From Candidatus Falkowiibacteriota bacterium (GTDB lineage: Bacteria > Patescibacteriota > Patescibacteriia > UBA2591 > JABMQE01), in the NCBI GenBank assembly GCA_013203415.1, contig JABMQE010000070.1, forward strand, positions 1-6,851: a stretch of DNA of 6,851 nt, read 5' to 3'. The translations under genes were made by a program, and so were the position numbers. The notes below the pieces were generated by a model. It was not told the DNA's origin. It did no database searches and saw only the letters and a program-made list of their open reading frames with translations. Shown in pieces: positions 1-6,697 of this stretch. Each line of letters begins with the position of its first letter. The stretch's first letter is position 1.

Positions 1-1837
1 ATAAATGAAACACCCCGCCCTCTTTAGAAAAAACATCAAACAAATTCCGCGCCAAATTTAACCAGCTAAAATAAGAATTAAATGGCAGCTTATATTTTTT
101 TATCATCTTTCTATAATATCTAAACGGCTCAAACATTGCTTTCCCTAAAACCGGCCTAAACGGAAACGGATAAACCTGCAAAGTTACTCCCATCTTAAAA
201 TTATCTTTATCAACCTCGAGCCCGGCATTCTCGATTGTCCTTGCTCCTAAAAACCCAAAGCTTCGGACAGCCTCTTTGATATTATCATCAAATCTGCCTT
301 TTGGATAACAAAACATTTTAGTCGGTTTGCCTATCAATGTCTCGATATATTTCTTTGAGCCTTCAATTTCCTGTCTTGCTTCACTAAAATCAACACCAGT
401 CAAATCAACATGATTCAAAGTATGCGCTCCGACCTCTTGATTTATAGCAATCTCCTTAATCTGTTTATCAGTCAAGGTTTTTTGATAGTAATCTTTAGGA
501 ATATAAAAAGTCCCTTTTATCCCATACTTATCTAATAATTTAGAAATTCTCAAATCCAAAATATTTCCATCATCCCAAGAAGTTGTAAAAAATCTGTTCC
601 TTGGTTCTAAAAGCTTAATATACTCTAATGCCTTATTATTTAAATCAAACTTTTCACGGGCCCGCTCAAATCCCCCTGCCCCCATCTTGCCCGCTCTGTT
701 TTTATCTTTTAGAACCTCTAAAATCTTCTCGGAAAAGCCCAAAATATCAAATGGATTAATAACATAGCCGGTCTCTCCATCCAAAACAATCTCCTTCCCG
801 CCGCCAAAACACGAAGTTATTATTGGTTTAGAAGCCGCCATTCCTTCCACATTCCTTAAACCAAAGGTATCAAAACACGTTGATGGGGCTACAACCAAGT
901 CAGAAGCCGCATAAGATGCAATCAAATCCGCACCTTCTAGCCAGCCGGTTACAGCTATATCAATACCCGCCTCCTGCGCTCGCTTAATTAAAGCTTTTGA
1001 ATAATCATCCTTCGAAGTTGTTACTAAAAGCTTAGCCTCCGGCATTTTTGCACAAACCAGTTTCATCGCCAAAAGCAGTTGCTCTCCTCCCTTAGCATCA
1101 CTTAAACGCCCGCCAAACAAAACTATCTTCTTGCCATGAAGCGAAAATCTATCTCTAAAACTTTTTACCTCATCTTCGCTCGCCCGGAAACTCCCGACCT
1201 CAATCCCATTATGTATAACCTCGTTAACCCTAATGCCATTAAATCTTAATAACTTTGAAAGCTCCTCACTCACCGCCACAACTTTAGTCGGATATTTATT
1301 CAAAAAATATCTTACCAACCTATTCCTTAAAGGAAAAAATCTTAACTTCTGGCACCTAAAACATTTACCCAACTTAATTTTATAATCAATCACAGGCGGG
1401 TTGCTATGGTCCGTTCGTTTATAAAAACAATCAAACTTCCTATAACAAACTGGCTGACAGTCATGCACTGTTAAAACTAAAGGAATCCCCATTTTTTTAA
1501 TCACCTTTAAGCTCCAGTAGGAAAAACAAATATGAATATTATGCGCATGCACCGCGTCAATCTTATTTTCGCTCAAAAAATTCTTAAGCACTTTAATAGC
1601 CCTGGGATTATATAAAGTTCTATAAGCATTAAAACGCCTGGCAAACCAAGAGAAAAACCTAGTCACCCGCAAACCGTCAAACTCGCTCTCACCGACTAGC
1701 TCTTTTTTTCTAGTCGTTGTCAAAACAGCAACCTCGTGGCCTGCTTCTTGGTATTTTTTTGCTAATTTGTAGCTCATCTTTTCCGCCCCCCCGTTATTCT
1801 CCAATGGAAAAGCATCGCTTAATACTAAAATTTTCAT
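1..1837 (-). CDS. GT4 glycosyltransferase fused to a CE4 polysaccharide deacetylase (3' end beyond window)
   Basis: I translated this frame codon by codon from the ATG at 1837-1835. It stays open for 612 codons and leaves the window without a stop. Residues 1 to about 405 form a GT-B, GT4-type glycosyltransferase: a glycine loop GGAEK (16-20), AVSEE (188-192), IHNGIE (208-213), the donor-diphosphate motif GGRLSDAKGG with R244 and K249, and an EX7E-type motif in CFDTFGLRNVEGMA with D323 and E331. The linker is very short. From about residue 416 a NodB/CE4 deacetylase begins: TTSWDDG (D422 likely catalytic base, D423 metal ligand), AHTLNH (H472 and H476 metal ligands) and CYPKGRFDD (from C510). 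The visible end, GGVFHL, is where this family usually continues into a WGHSWE-like motif, so little is probably missing. There is no signal peptide, so both domains should be cytoplasmic. The start overlaps the upstream stop as ATGA. Donor and acceptor sugars cannot be read from the sequence. Confidence 0.9.
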   Translation of the reverse strand, partial: MKILVLSDAFPLENNGGAEKMSYKLAKKYQEAGHEVAVLTTTRKKELVGESEFDGLRVTRFFSWFARRFNAYRTLYNPRAIKVLKNFLSENKIDAVHAHNIHICFSYWSLKVIKKMGIPLVLTVHDCQPVCYRKFDCFYKRTDHSNPPVIDYKIKLGKCFRCQKLRFFPLRNRLVRYFLNKYPTKVVAVSEELSKLLRFNGIRVNEVIHNGIEVGSFRASEDEVKSFRDRFSLHGKKIVLFGGRLSDAKGGEQLLLAMKLVCAKMPEAKLLVTTSKDDYSKALIKRAQEAGIDIAVTGWLEGADLIASYAASDLVVAPSTCFDTFGLRNVEGMAASKPIITSCFGGGKEIVLDGETGYVINPFDILGFSEKILEVLKDKNRAGKMGAGGFERAREKFDLNNKALEYIKLLEPRNRFFTTSWDDGNILDLRISKLLDKYGIKGTFYIPKDYYQKTLTDKQIKEIAINQEVGAHTLNHVDLTGVDFSEARQEIEGSKKYIETLIGKPTKMFCYPKGRFDDNIKEAVRSFGFLGARTIENAGLEVDKDNFKMGVTLQVYPFPFRPVLGKAMFEPFRYYRKMIKKYKLPFNSYFSWLNLARNLFDVFSKEGGVFHL

Positions 1838-3219
1838 TTTCTAATCCTTTTTCTTATTTTATATGTTAAACCTGGAAAAAAATACTTAATTAAAAAATAC
1901 AAAATCCCTAAATTAAAATCTTTTTGAACCCACATTCGATACAAATTAATCTTAGCCAATCCCTTCTCTATATCTTTTTGCTTTAAATTTGATAAGCTTA
2001 AATTAAGAGAAATCTTTTCTAATTCCCTAAGCGACTTATCCGGTGTTAGTTCGTTAAAATACTCGCACCCGTAAAAATAAATAATCGGACAAGGAATAGT
2101 TACTTCTTTATTTCTAATCGAAAAATCTATTGTCTCCATAAACTCTTCCCTATTTTCGCCCGGATAACCATACATCATATTTAAATGAACTTTAATCCCC
2201 ATCTCCTTTGTTTTCTTAATTATTTCTTCTGCTTTCCCTAAATCAATATTTTTCCTGCTTCTGTTTATTACTGCCTGGCTTCCGCTCTCTACCCCATACG
2301 AGATATAAAAGCATCCCGCTTTTTTCATAATCCCTAAAAGCTCTTCTGTCATCCTGTCCGGTCTTGTCTGTGCTCCCCACTTAATATTATAATTCCCCTC
2401 TATCATCATTTGGCATATTCTCCGTGCCCAATCATAATCAAAAGTAAACAAATCATCCAAAAAATATACCACTTCCACCCCCGCCTTCGTAAAAGCGTCT
2501 AACTCCTGCCTAGCCCGTCTCACACTCATCCCTCGAAACTTAGACCCAATCATATCCTTAAAACAAAACTTACATTTTCCAAAACAGCCTCGGGAAATTA
2601 TCGCTATAGAAAACTTTCCTGGCGGAAACTCTTCCATATTAGAAGCATACCTATCCACAGGCAATAAGCTATAATCGCCAACTGGTAACTGGTCCAAATT
2701 TTCCAAATGCTTAACTTTCCCAATAGATAATTCCTCTCCTAAATTATAGCTCACATTATCATACTCACTTTTCTTGTCCGAAAATAAATCGTAGATCAAA
2801 TCTATGGCCGTAACCGGATTATCACCCTTAACTATATAATCCACTGCTGTTTTAGTTAATATATCTTTATCAAAAATAGTTGCCTGCGGTCCGATCGCTA
2901 TAATATTCCGGATAGAATCTATTTCCCCTGCTGCCTTAACAATCTCGAAAAAACTATCCATAGAAATACTAGGGCATTCATAAAGGTCGCAAGAATCACT
3001 CGATACCAAAACTATTTCTGGCTTCTTCTCTCTTAAAAGCTCTTTTATCTCGCCAAGGCCCAAGTTCGAAGCCCGGGCATCGATAATTTCTGTTTCTATT
3101 CCCCTTCGTTTTAAACCACTCGCGATATGCACCAAATTCAAAGGTTGCCACTTGCGAGTCGGAATCGGAAGCCCACGAATAAAATTAGGCGGTCTGTTTA
3201 TTAAAATCACTTTGCTCAT
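1834..3219 (-). CDS. Radical SAM protein with cobalamin-binding-like N-terminal domain
   Basis: This 461-residue protein has the two-part layout of the BchE/HpnP-like radical SAM group. Residues 1 to about 150 form a Rossmann-like domain that opens with VILINRPP and PLNLVHIASGL, typical of PF02310 proteins. A radical SAM barrel follows, with C212, C216 and C219 in GCFGKCKFC to hold the 4Fe-4S cluster, FLDDLF (253-258), GVESGS (309-314) and YGYPGE (350-355) for SAM contacts. I see no DxHxxG motif in the N-terminal domain, so base-off, His-on cobalamin binding is doubtful. The C-terminus has a hydrophobic stretch (about 437-450) followed by a strongly basic tail, which may touch the membrane. 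The ATG at 3219 follows a GGGAG site. The position between flippase and glycosyltransferase suggests modification of a glycan or its lipid carrier, but the reaction is unknown. Confidence 0.9.
   Translation of the reverse strand: MSKVILINRPPNFIRGLPIPTRKWQPLNLVHIASGLKRRGIETEIIDARASNLGLGEIKELLREKKPEIVLVSSDSCDLYECPSISMDSFFEIVKAAGEIDSIRNIIAIGPQATIFDKDILTKTAVDYIVKGDNPVTAIDLIYDLFSDKKSEYDNVSYNLGEELSIGKVKHLENLDQLPVGDYSLLPVDRYASNMEEFPPGKFSIAIISRGCFGKCKFCFKDMIGSKFRGMSVRRARQELDAFTKAGVEVVYFLDDLFTFDYDWARRICQMMIEGNYNIKWGAQTRPDRMTEELLGIMKKAGCFYISYGVESGSQAVINRSRKNIDLGKAEEIIKKTKEMGIKVHLNMMYGYPGENREEFMETIDFSIRNKEVTIPCPIIYFYGCEYFNELTPDKSLRELEKISLNLSLSNLKQKDIEKGLAKINLYRMWVQKDFNLGILYFLIKYFFPGLTYKIRKRIRK
1845..1849 (-). 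promoter_or_regulatory. Ribosome binding site of the GT4-deacetylase gene
   Basis: On the minus strand this reads AAGGA, followed by a 7-nt spacer and the ATG at 1837. It lies inside the last codons of the preceding radical SAM gene. Together with the ATGA overlap it supports both the chosen start and translational coupling. Confidence 0.7.
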
Positions 3220-3302
3220 GTTCTTGTCTCCCGCTCCCTTAAATTTAAATACCTAATAATATAAACATAAAAAACAATTATATTTGCCGCCTCCCAGGTT
3301 AT
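3216..3302 (-). pseudogene. Displaced C-terminal helix of the flippase in the -1 frame
   Basis: Read one frame back from the flippase, the DNA encodes 28 residues beginning ITWEAANIIVFYVY, followed by a charged end RERETRT and TGA at 3218-3216. The first part is hydrophobic and would form the missing last transmembrane helix, giving a protein of about 441 residues. The TGA would overlap the next gene's ATG as ATGA, exactly the junction seen between the next two genes. That fit argues the segment is genuine flippase coding sequence separated by loss of one base near 3299-3310. Whether this is a true mutation, an assembly error or programmed -1 frameshifting cannot be decided here. I saw no good slippery heptamer at the junction. 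Confidence 0.75.
3228..3232 (-). promoter_or_regulatory. Ribosome binding site of the cobalamin-type radical SAM gene
   Basis: On the minus strand this reads GGGAG, 8 nt before the ATG at 3219. It supports that start. In the -1 frame the same bases are still part of the flippase tail. Confidence 0.6.
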
Positions 3303-4540
3303 ACCGATATTGCCATTCCTTTTAATCCGTAGGTTTGTATCAACCAATAATAAAATGGTGCTCCAGCTGCTATTAAAATTAAATTGGTTATAATTGTCAC
3401 CTTCATTTTGTGCAAGGTTCTATAAATCGGCCCCAAACTGGTTCCCCATCCCGCCACCAAAACAAAAGGGCTTAACATATAAATAATTCTGATAGTGGGT
3501 AAATATTGTTCTCCATAAAAAATCTCTACCAAATATTTACTAAAAACAACCATCGGAATAACAACAACCAGCATCATTCCAAAAGAAGCAAAAGACGACT
3601 TTAAAAAATCTTTCTTTAATTGCTTTATTCCATAAGTTTTCGACTTTGGCAGTTGAACTGATAACAATCTTGAAACCGGCGTTAAAATCATCAAAGCCAG
3701 ACCAATATAACTAAAAGCAATTTTATAATACCCAACCTCGGCGTTAGCAACAAACATACCTAAAAAAGTTAAAGGCAAAATCGTATATAAGCTTGCCAAA
3801 TTTTTATCAACAGCAATCAAAAACCCAAACTTAAAATATTTTCTTATAGAAACTTTTCTAAAACCCCTAATAATCTCTTTGTAACTCGGCAACAAATCCA
3901 TTCTCCTGGATAAAAGCTCATAAAACCAAAAACCAAAAACCAAAAATATCAAAGAGCTTATAAAATACCCAACTACCACGCCATTTAGACCCAGCCCCAA
4001 AAGCACCAATCCTACCGGCAATAATATATAAACTAGCTTGCCAGTATTTTCAATAATAGTTAAATGTTTTATCTTTCGTATCAACTGCAAAATATTAACC
4101 AAAAGCAAAAACATAAATCTAATCGCCATCCCAGCCAAAATCCATCTTGCAAGCTCGCCAATTCCCACATCCCTATAAATCCAACCTGCTAAAACCCCAG
4201 CTAAAACAACTGCTAAAACCCCAACTGTCAGGCTTACTAAAATAGAAACTTTTAAAAAATATATAATTATTTTTTTAACTTCTTCCTTGTCTTTTCTGGC
4301 CCAAGCCTCTGGCAATAATGTTAAAGTTGCATGCTCTGTACCCCACTGCATAAAAAGTCCGACCAAGGCCGTGAAAGCAAAAATTATTACATACTTGCCA
4401 TAATCATCCGGCCCTAAAACCCTGGCGAAAACAATCGAAGCCGCAAAAGAAAGCCCCGTCGATACAAAATTCCCCACTTGGAGTGTTGCTAAATCGCGGA
4501 CAAAATTACGGTTGAATAATTGTTTGATTCTACTAATCAT
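3299..4540 (-). CDS. Polysaccharide flippase (Wzx-like, MOP superfamily), frameshifted at its 3' end
   Basis: The 413-residue open part is an integral membrane protein with about 11 hydrophobic segments (roughly 17-38, 45-65, 93-118, 132-153, 168-182, 184-208, 236-262, 268-290, 316-336, 350-368 and 380-399). The early motif FARVLGPDDYGKY (38-50) is the hallmark of oligosaccharide/polysaccharide flippases, which move lipid-linked glycans across the inner membrane. The frame stops at TAA 3301-3299, straight after GLKGMAISV, the motif that normally leads into the final helix. That helix is present in the -1 frame (see 3216-3302), so the gene is either broken or carries a one-base sequence error. 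The ATG at 4540 begins 2 nt after the stop of the upstream gene. No clear Shine-Dalgarno site is visible, so translation probably depends on coupling to the upstream gene. Confidence 0.88.
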   Translation of the reverse strand: MISRIKQLFNRNFVRDLATLQVGNFVSTGLSFAASIVFARVLGPDDYGKYVIIFAFTALVGLFMQWGTEHATLTLLPEAWARKDKEEVKKIIIYFLKVSILVSLTVGVLAVVLAGVLAGWIYRDVGIGELARWILAGMAIRFMFLLLVNILQLIRKIKHLTIIENTGKLVYILLPVGLVLLGLGLNGVVVGYFISSLIFLVFGFWFYELLSRRMDLLPSYKEIIRGFRKVSIRKYFKFGFLIAVDKNLASLYTILPLTFLGMFVANAEVGYYKIAFSYIGLALMILTPVSRLLSVQLPKSKTYGIKQLKKDFLKSSFASFGMMLVVVIPMVVFSKYLVEIFYGEQYLPTIRIIYMLSPFVLVAGWGTSLGPIYRTLHKMKVTIITNLILIAAGAPFYYWLIQTYGLKGMAISV

Positions 4541-4542
4541 TG

Positions 4543-5586
4543 TTAAAATTTAAACTTCTTAACTTTTTTATAAATCTCCATATTTCTCCCAAATCTATTA
4601 CAAGTAGCACAAACCGGAAAACCCAATTTTCCCTTCCAAAAATCATGTCTAATCTTTTGCATTTTTTCTCCGTTCCAAATATCCTTAAAATTCTCTCTAA
4701 ATATATTCCCAACATCATATTTCTTGCTATAAAATTCACAACACAACCTTACCCCGCCATAATACTGGATATAAACTTCGAGCCAAGGAGAAAAACAAGG
4801 ATAATCCCCCTCTGGCCGCGAATAATTGGAAAAATTATTAATCAAATCCCCTAAATTATGTTTAACCTTAACATCCCTAAACTCGCTTAAAACCTTTTTC
4901 ATCTCATAAAACAAATCTTCTTGGCTTGCCACCTTTATCCCTTTATCTTTATAAATATCAAAAGTATCAACCGGCTTAAATCGAACCAAGTCCACGCCCA
5001 GCTCACTGCCAAGTTTTAATATATTCCCGATATCCTTATAATTTTGCTGCAAAATAACCGAATTAAACCAAATCTGCGGCTCATGTTTACAGCCTCGCGC
5101 CTGAACAATAAGCTTAACCGCTGCAACCGCCTTATCATAAGTATCAGATTGCCTAATCTCATCGTAAACTTTTGAATCAGTTGTGTCCATGGAAACCTTT
5201 AATATATCTAATCCACTCTCTACCAACTTCTGCGCTTTCTTGGGTGTATCAACCCAAATCACATTAGAATTCATACTCAAGGTTATTCCTCGTCTCTTTG
5301 CTTCTTTAATCATATCAAAAATCCTGGGATGAAGCAGGGGCTCGCCCAAACCATTAATCTGCATATTCTCGATAGTCGGAATCTCATCTAAAACTCGCAA
5401 ATAATTTTCATAACTCATATCCCCAAAATCCGAATCATAATCCGCCTCGTTCCTTGGGCACATAATACACTCCTGGTTGCACCTACTTGTCGGCTCAAGT
5501 TGAACATACCTCGGCAATGCCAAAAGCTTTTTTCTGCCCAAAACTATTTCTGCCTTGCCTAAAATTTTATTTATCTTTTTTCGCAT
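4543..5586 (-). CDS. Radical SAM/SPASM domain protein
   Basis: This 347-residue enzyme has a radical SAM core with C36, C40 and C43 in SRCNQECIMCPR, and a GGEP-type motif GLGEP (79-83). The C-terminal region is SPASM/twitch-like: C264 in PCFSPW, C282 and C283 in VRLCCEF, GNIF (293-296), IWNGEKM (303-309), and C326 and C329 in PVCATC. C264, C282, C326 and C329 could hold one auxiliary 4Fe-4S cluster, with C283 extra. This arrangement is common in SPASM proteins encoded within glycan and cofactor loci, but the substrate cannot be inferred. The ATG at 5586 lies inside the end of the upstream gene (20-nt overlap) and has a well-placed AAGGA site. The next in-frame Met (residue 42) falls inside the cysteine motif, so a later ATG start is impossible. 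The gene ends 2 nt before the flippase. Confidence 0.92.
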   Translation of the reverse strand: MRKKINKILGKAEIVLGRKKLLALPRYVQLEPTSRCNQECIMCPRNEADYDSDFGDMSYENYLRVLDEIPTIENMQINGLGEPLLHPRIFDMIKEAKRRGITLSMNSNVIWVDTPKKAQKLVESGLDILKVSMDTTDSKVYDEIRQSDTYDKAVAAVKLIVQARGCKHEPQIWFNSVILQQNYKDIGNILKLGSELGVDLVRFKPVDTFDIYKDKGIKVASQEDLFYEMKKVLSEFRDVKVKHNLGDLINNFSNYSRPEGDYPCFSPWLEVYIQYYGGVRLCCEFYSKKYDVGNIFRENFKDIWNGEKMQKIRHDFWKGKLGFPVCATCNRFGRNMEIYKKVKKFKF

Positions 5587-6673
5587 ATATCAAATCCTTA
5601 AAAATTTTATTATATTTTAATATACTAGCATTAATATCATGGTTCTCTTTCGCCCACTTCCTTGCTCGCTTTCCCATCTCAACCCTTAAATTATCATCAT
5701 GCATTAATTTTTCCAAATCTTTTGCCATCTGCTCCTCTACCCTTGAGTAAAACCCTAATTTATTATTCTCTATTATATTGTCCGGATCAAAAGTTAAAGT
5801 AATCGTTGGACATTCTCCCAGCCAGGCCTGAATAAAATTATTACCAAAACCTTCAACCTCGCAAGTATTAACAAAAATCTTGCTTACTCCTAAAATCTTA
5901 TCCACCTCCACTGGCTTAAGTCCTCCTAAATATTCAAAATTAGGATTGACTTTCTTTGTCTCATCAATCAAGTTCTTGTAGTGCTCAACCTCATTTTGCA
6001 CATTACCAATCATTATAAACTTCCAATTACTATCCCTAAATTTCGAAACTAATCTCAAGTATGCTTCCGGATTCTTACGCTTCTTAATATTATTAACCCA
6101 AACCACCTGATTCACCTTCTCACCCCCGTGATAATCATCTTCCATACTATTATATATAGGAGTAGCTTTAATCCCTTGCTTACCTAAAATTTCTGCGTGC
6201 TCTTTATTTATTGTCACCACTCGCATCTTTCTCAAACTCCTAAAGTTTAAATATCTTTGAACTTTATGCCTTAACCCCCGAGCACCCTCTACTTGCGGCA
6301 TACAATCTCTTAAAGTTGAAGTATTAAATACTGCCGGCACTCCCACCAATCTACAGGCAAGCGACAAAAGAAAAGCAAACCTAAAAATCCTAATATAACA
6401 TACATCTGGCCTCTCGTTCTTTAAAAGTTTATAAAACCTAAAAAAATTGCTTAACCCAACCTTATCTTCTTGGCCTAAATACTCAACCAAAACCTCGTTT
6501 TTTCGAACTTTTGCTTCTTCACCCTTTGGATTACTAACAGCAATATACTTTGTCTCATATCCAAGAGAAGGCAAATGTTTTGCCAAAAGCCAACACTGAA
6601 TCTCACTTCCCCCTAATTTATCAAAAGGAAAGTACTGATTCACAATATAAATTTTCTTTTTGTTATTGTCCAT
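5567..6673 (-). CDS. GT4-type glycosyltransferase
   Basis: This 368-residue protein has GT-B architecture with no signal peptide. The N-terminal half begins with KIYIVNQYFPF and the acceptor-side glycine loop GGSEIQ (21-26). The C-terminal half has WVNNIKKRKNPE (192-203, with basic residues that would contact the donor diphosphate), FIMIGN (219-224), YLGGL (248-252) and the signature CEVEGFGNNFIQAW (271-284). In that signature the usual EX7E pair is E274 and Q282, so the second glutamate is replaced. It probably transfers a sugar from a nucleotide donor to a lipid-linked intermediate in the cytoplasm. The donor is not readable from sequence. The ATG at 6673 is the first possible start after an in-frame TAA 12 nt upstream. 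No Shine-Dalgarno site is visible. The 3' end overlaps the SPASM gene by 20 nt. Confidence 0.92.
   Translation of the reverse strand: MDNNKKKIYIVNQYFPFDKLGGSEIQCWLLAKHLPSLGYETKYIAVSNPKGEEAKVRKNEVLVEYLGQEDKVGLSNFFRFYKLLKNERPDVCYIRIFRFAFLLSLACRLVGVPAVFNTSTLRDCMPQVEGARGLRHKVQRYLNFRSLRKMRVVTINKEHAEILGKQGIKATPIYNSMEDDYHGGEKVNQVVWVNNIKKRKNPEAYLRLVSKFRDSNWKFIMIGNVQNEVEHYKNLIDETKKVNPNFEYLGGLKPVEVDKILGVSKIFVNTCEVEGFGNNFIQAWLGECPTITLTFDPDNIIENNKLGFYSRVEEQMAKDLEKLMHDDNLRVEMGKRARKWAKENHDINASILKYNKIFKDLIYAKKDK
5595..5599 (-). promoter_or_regulatory. Ribosome binding site of the radical SAM/SPASM gene
   Basis: On the minus strand this reads AAGGA, 8 nt before the ATG at 5586. It is embedded in the last codons of the upstream glycosyltransferase. 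It supports the overlapping start. Confidence 0.75.
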
Positions 6674-6697
6674 ATAATTAAATTAGTGAAATTTGTG

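Noticed and set aside
3220..3298. Apparent 79-nt intergenic gap that might hold a promoter or terminator
   Set aside because: It reads as continuous flippase coding sequence in the -1 frame down to an ATGA overlap. No stem-loop with a T-run was seen.
4533..4739. 68-codon minus-strand open frame
   Set aside because: It lies in another frame across the 3' end of the SPASM gene and the flippase start, and has no recognisable domain or ribosome binding site.
4540..4854. 104-codon plus-strand open frame
   Set aside because: It is antisense to the C-terminal, cysteine-conserving part of the radical SAM/SPASM gene. Its composition is that of reversed AT-rich coding DNA.
5487..5750. 87-codon plus-strand open frame
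   Set aside because: It is antisense to the overlap between the glycosyltransferase and SPASM genes. It has no domain of its own.
6674..6697. Possible promoter between the amidotransferase and the first glycosyltransferase
   Set aside because: The gap is only 24 nt of AT-rich sequence. That is too short for a convincing -35/-10 pair, and the genes are co-directional.
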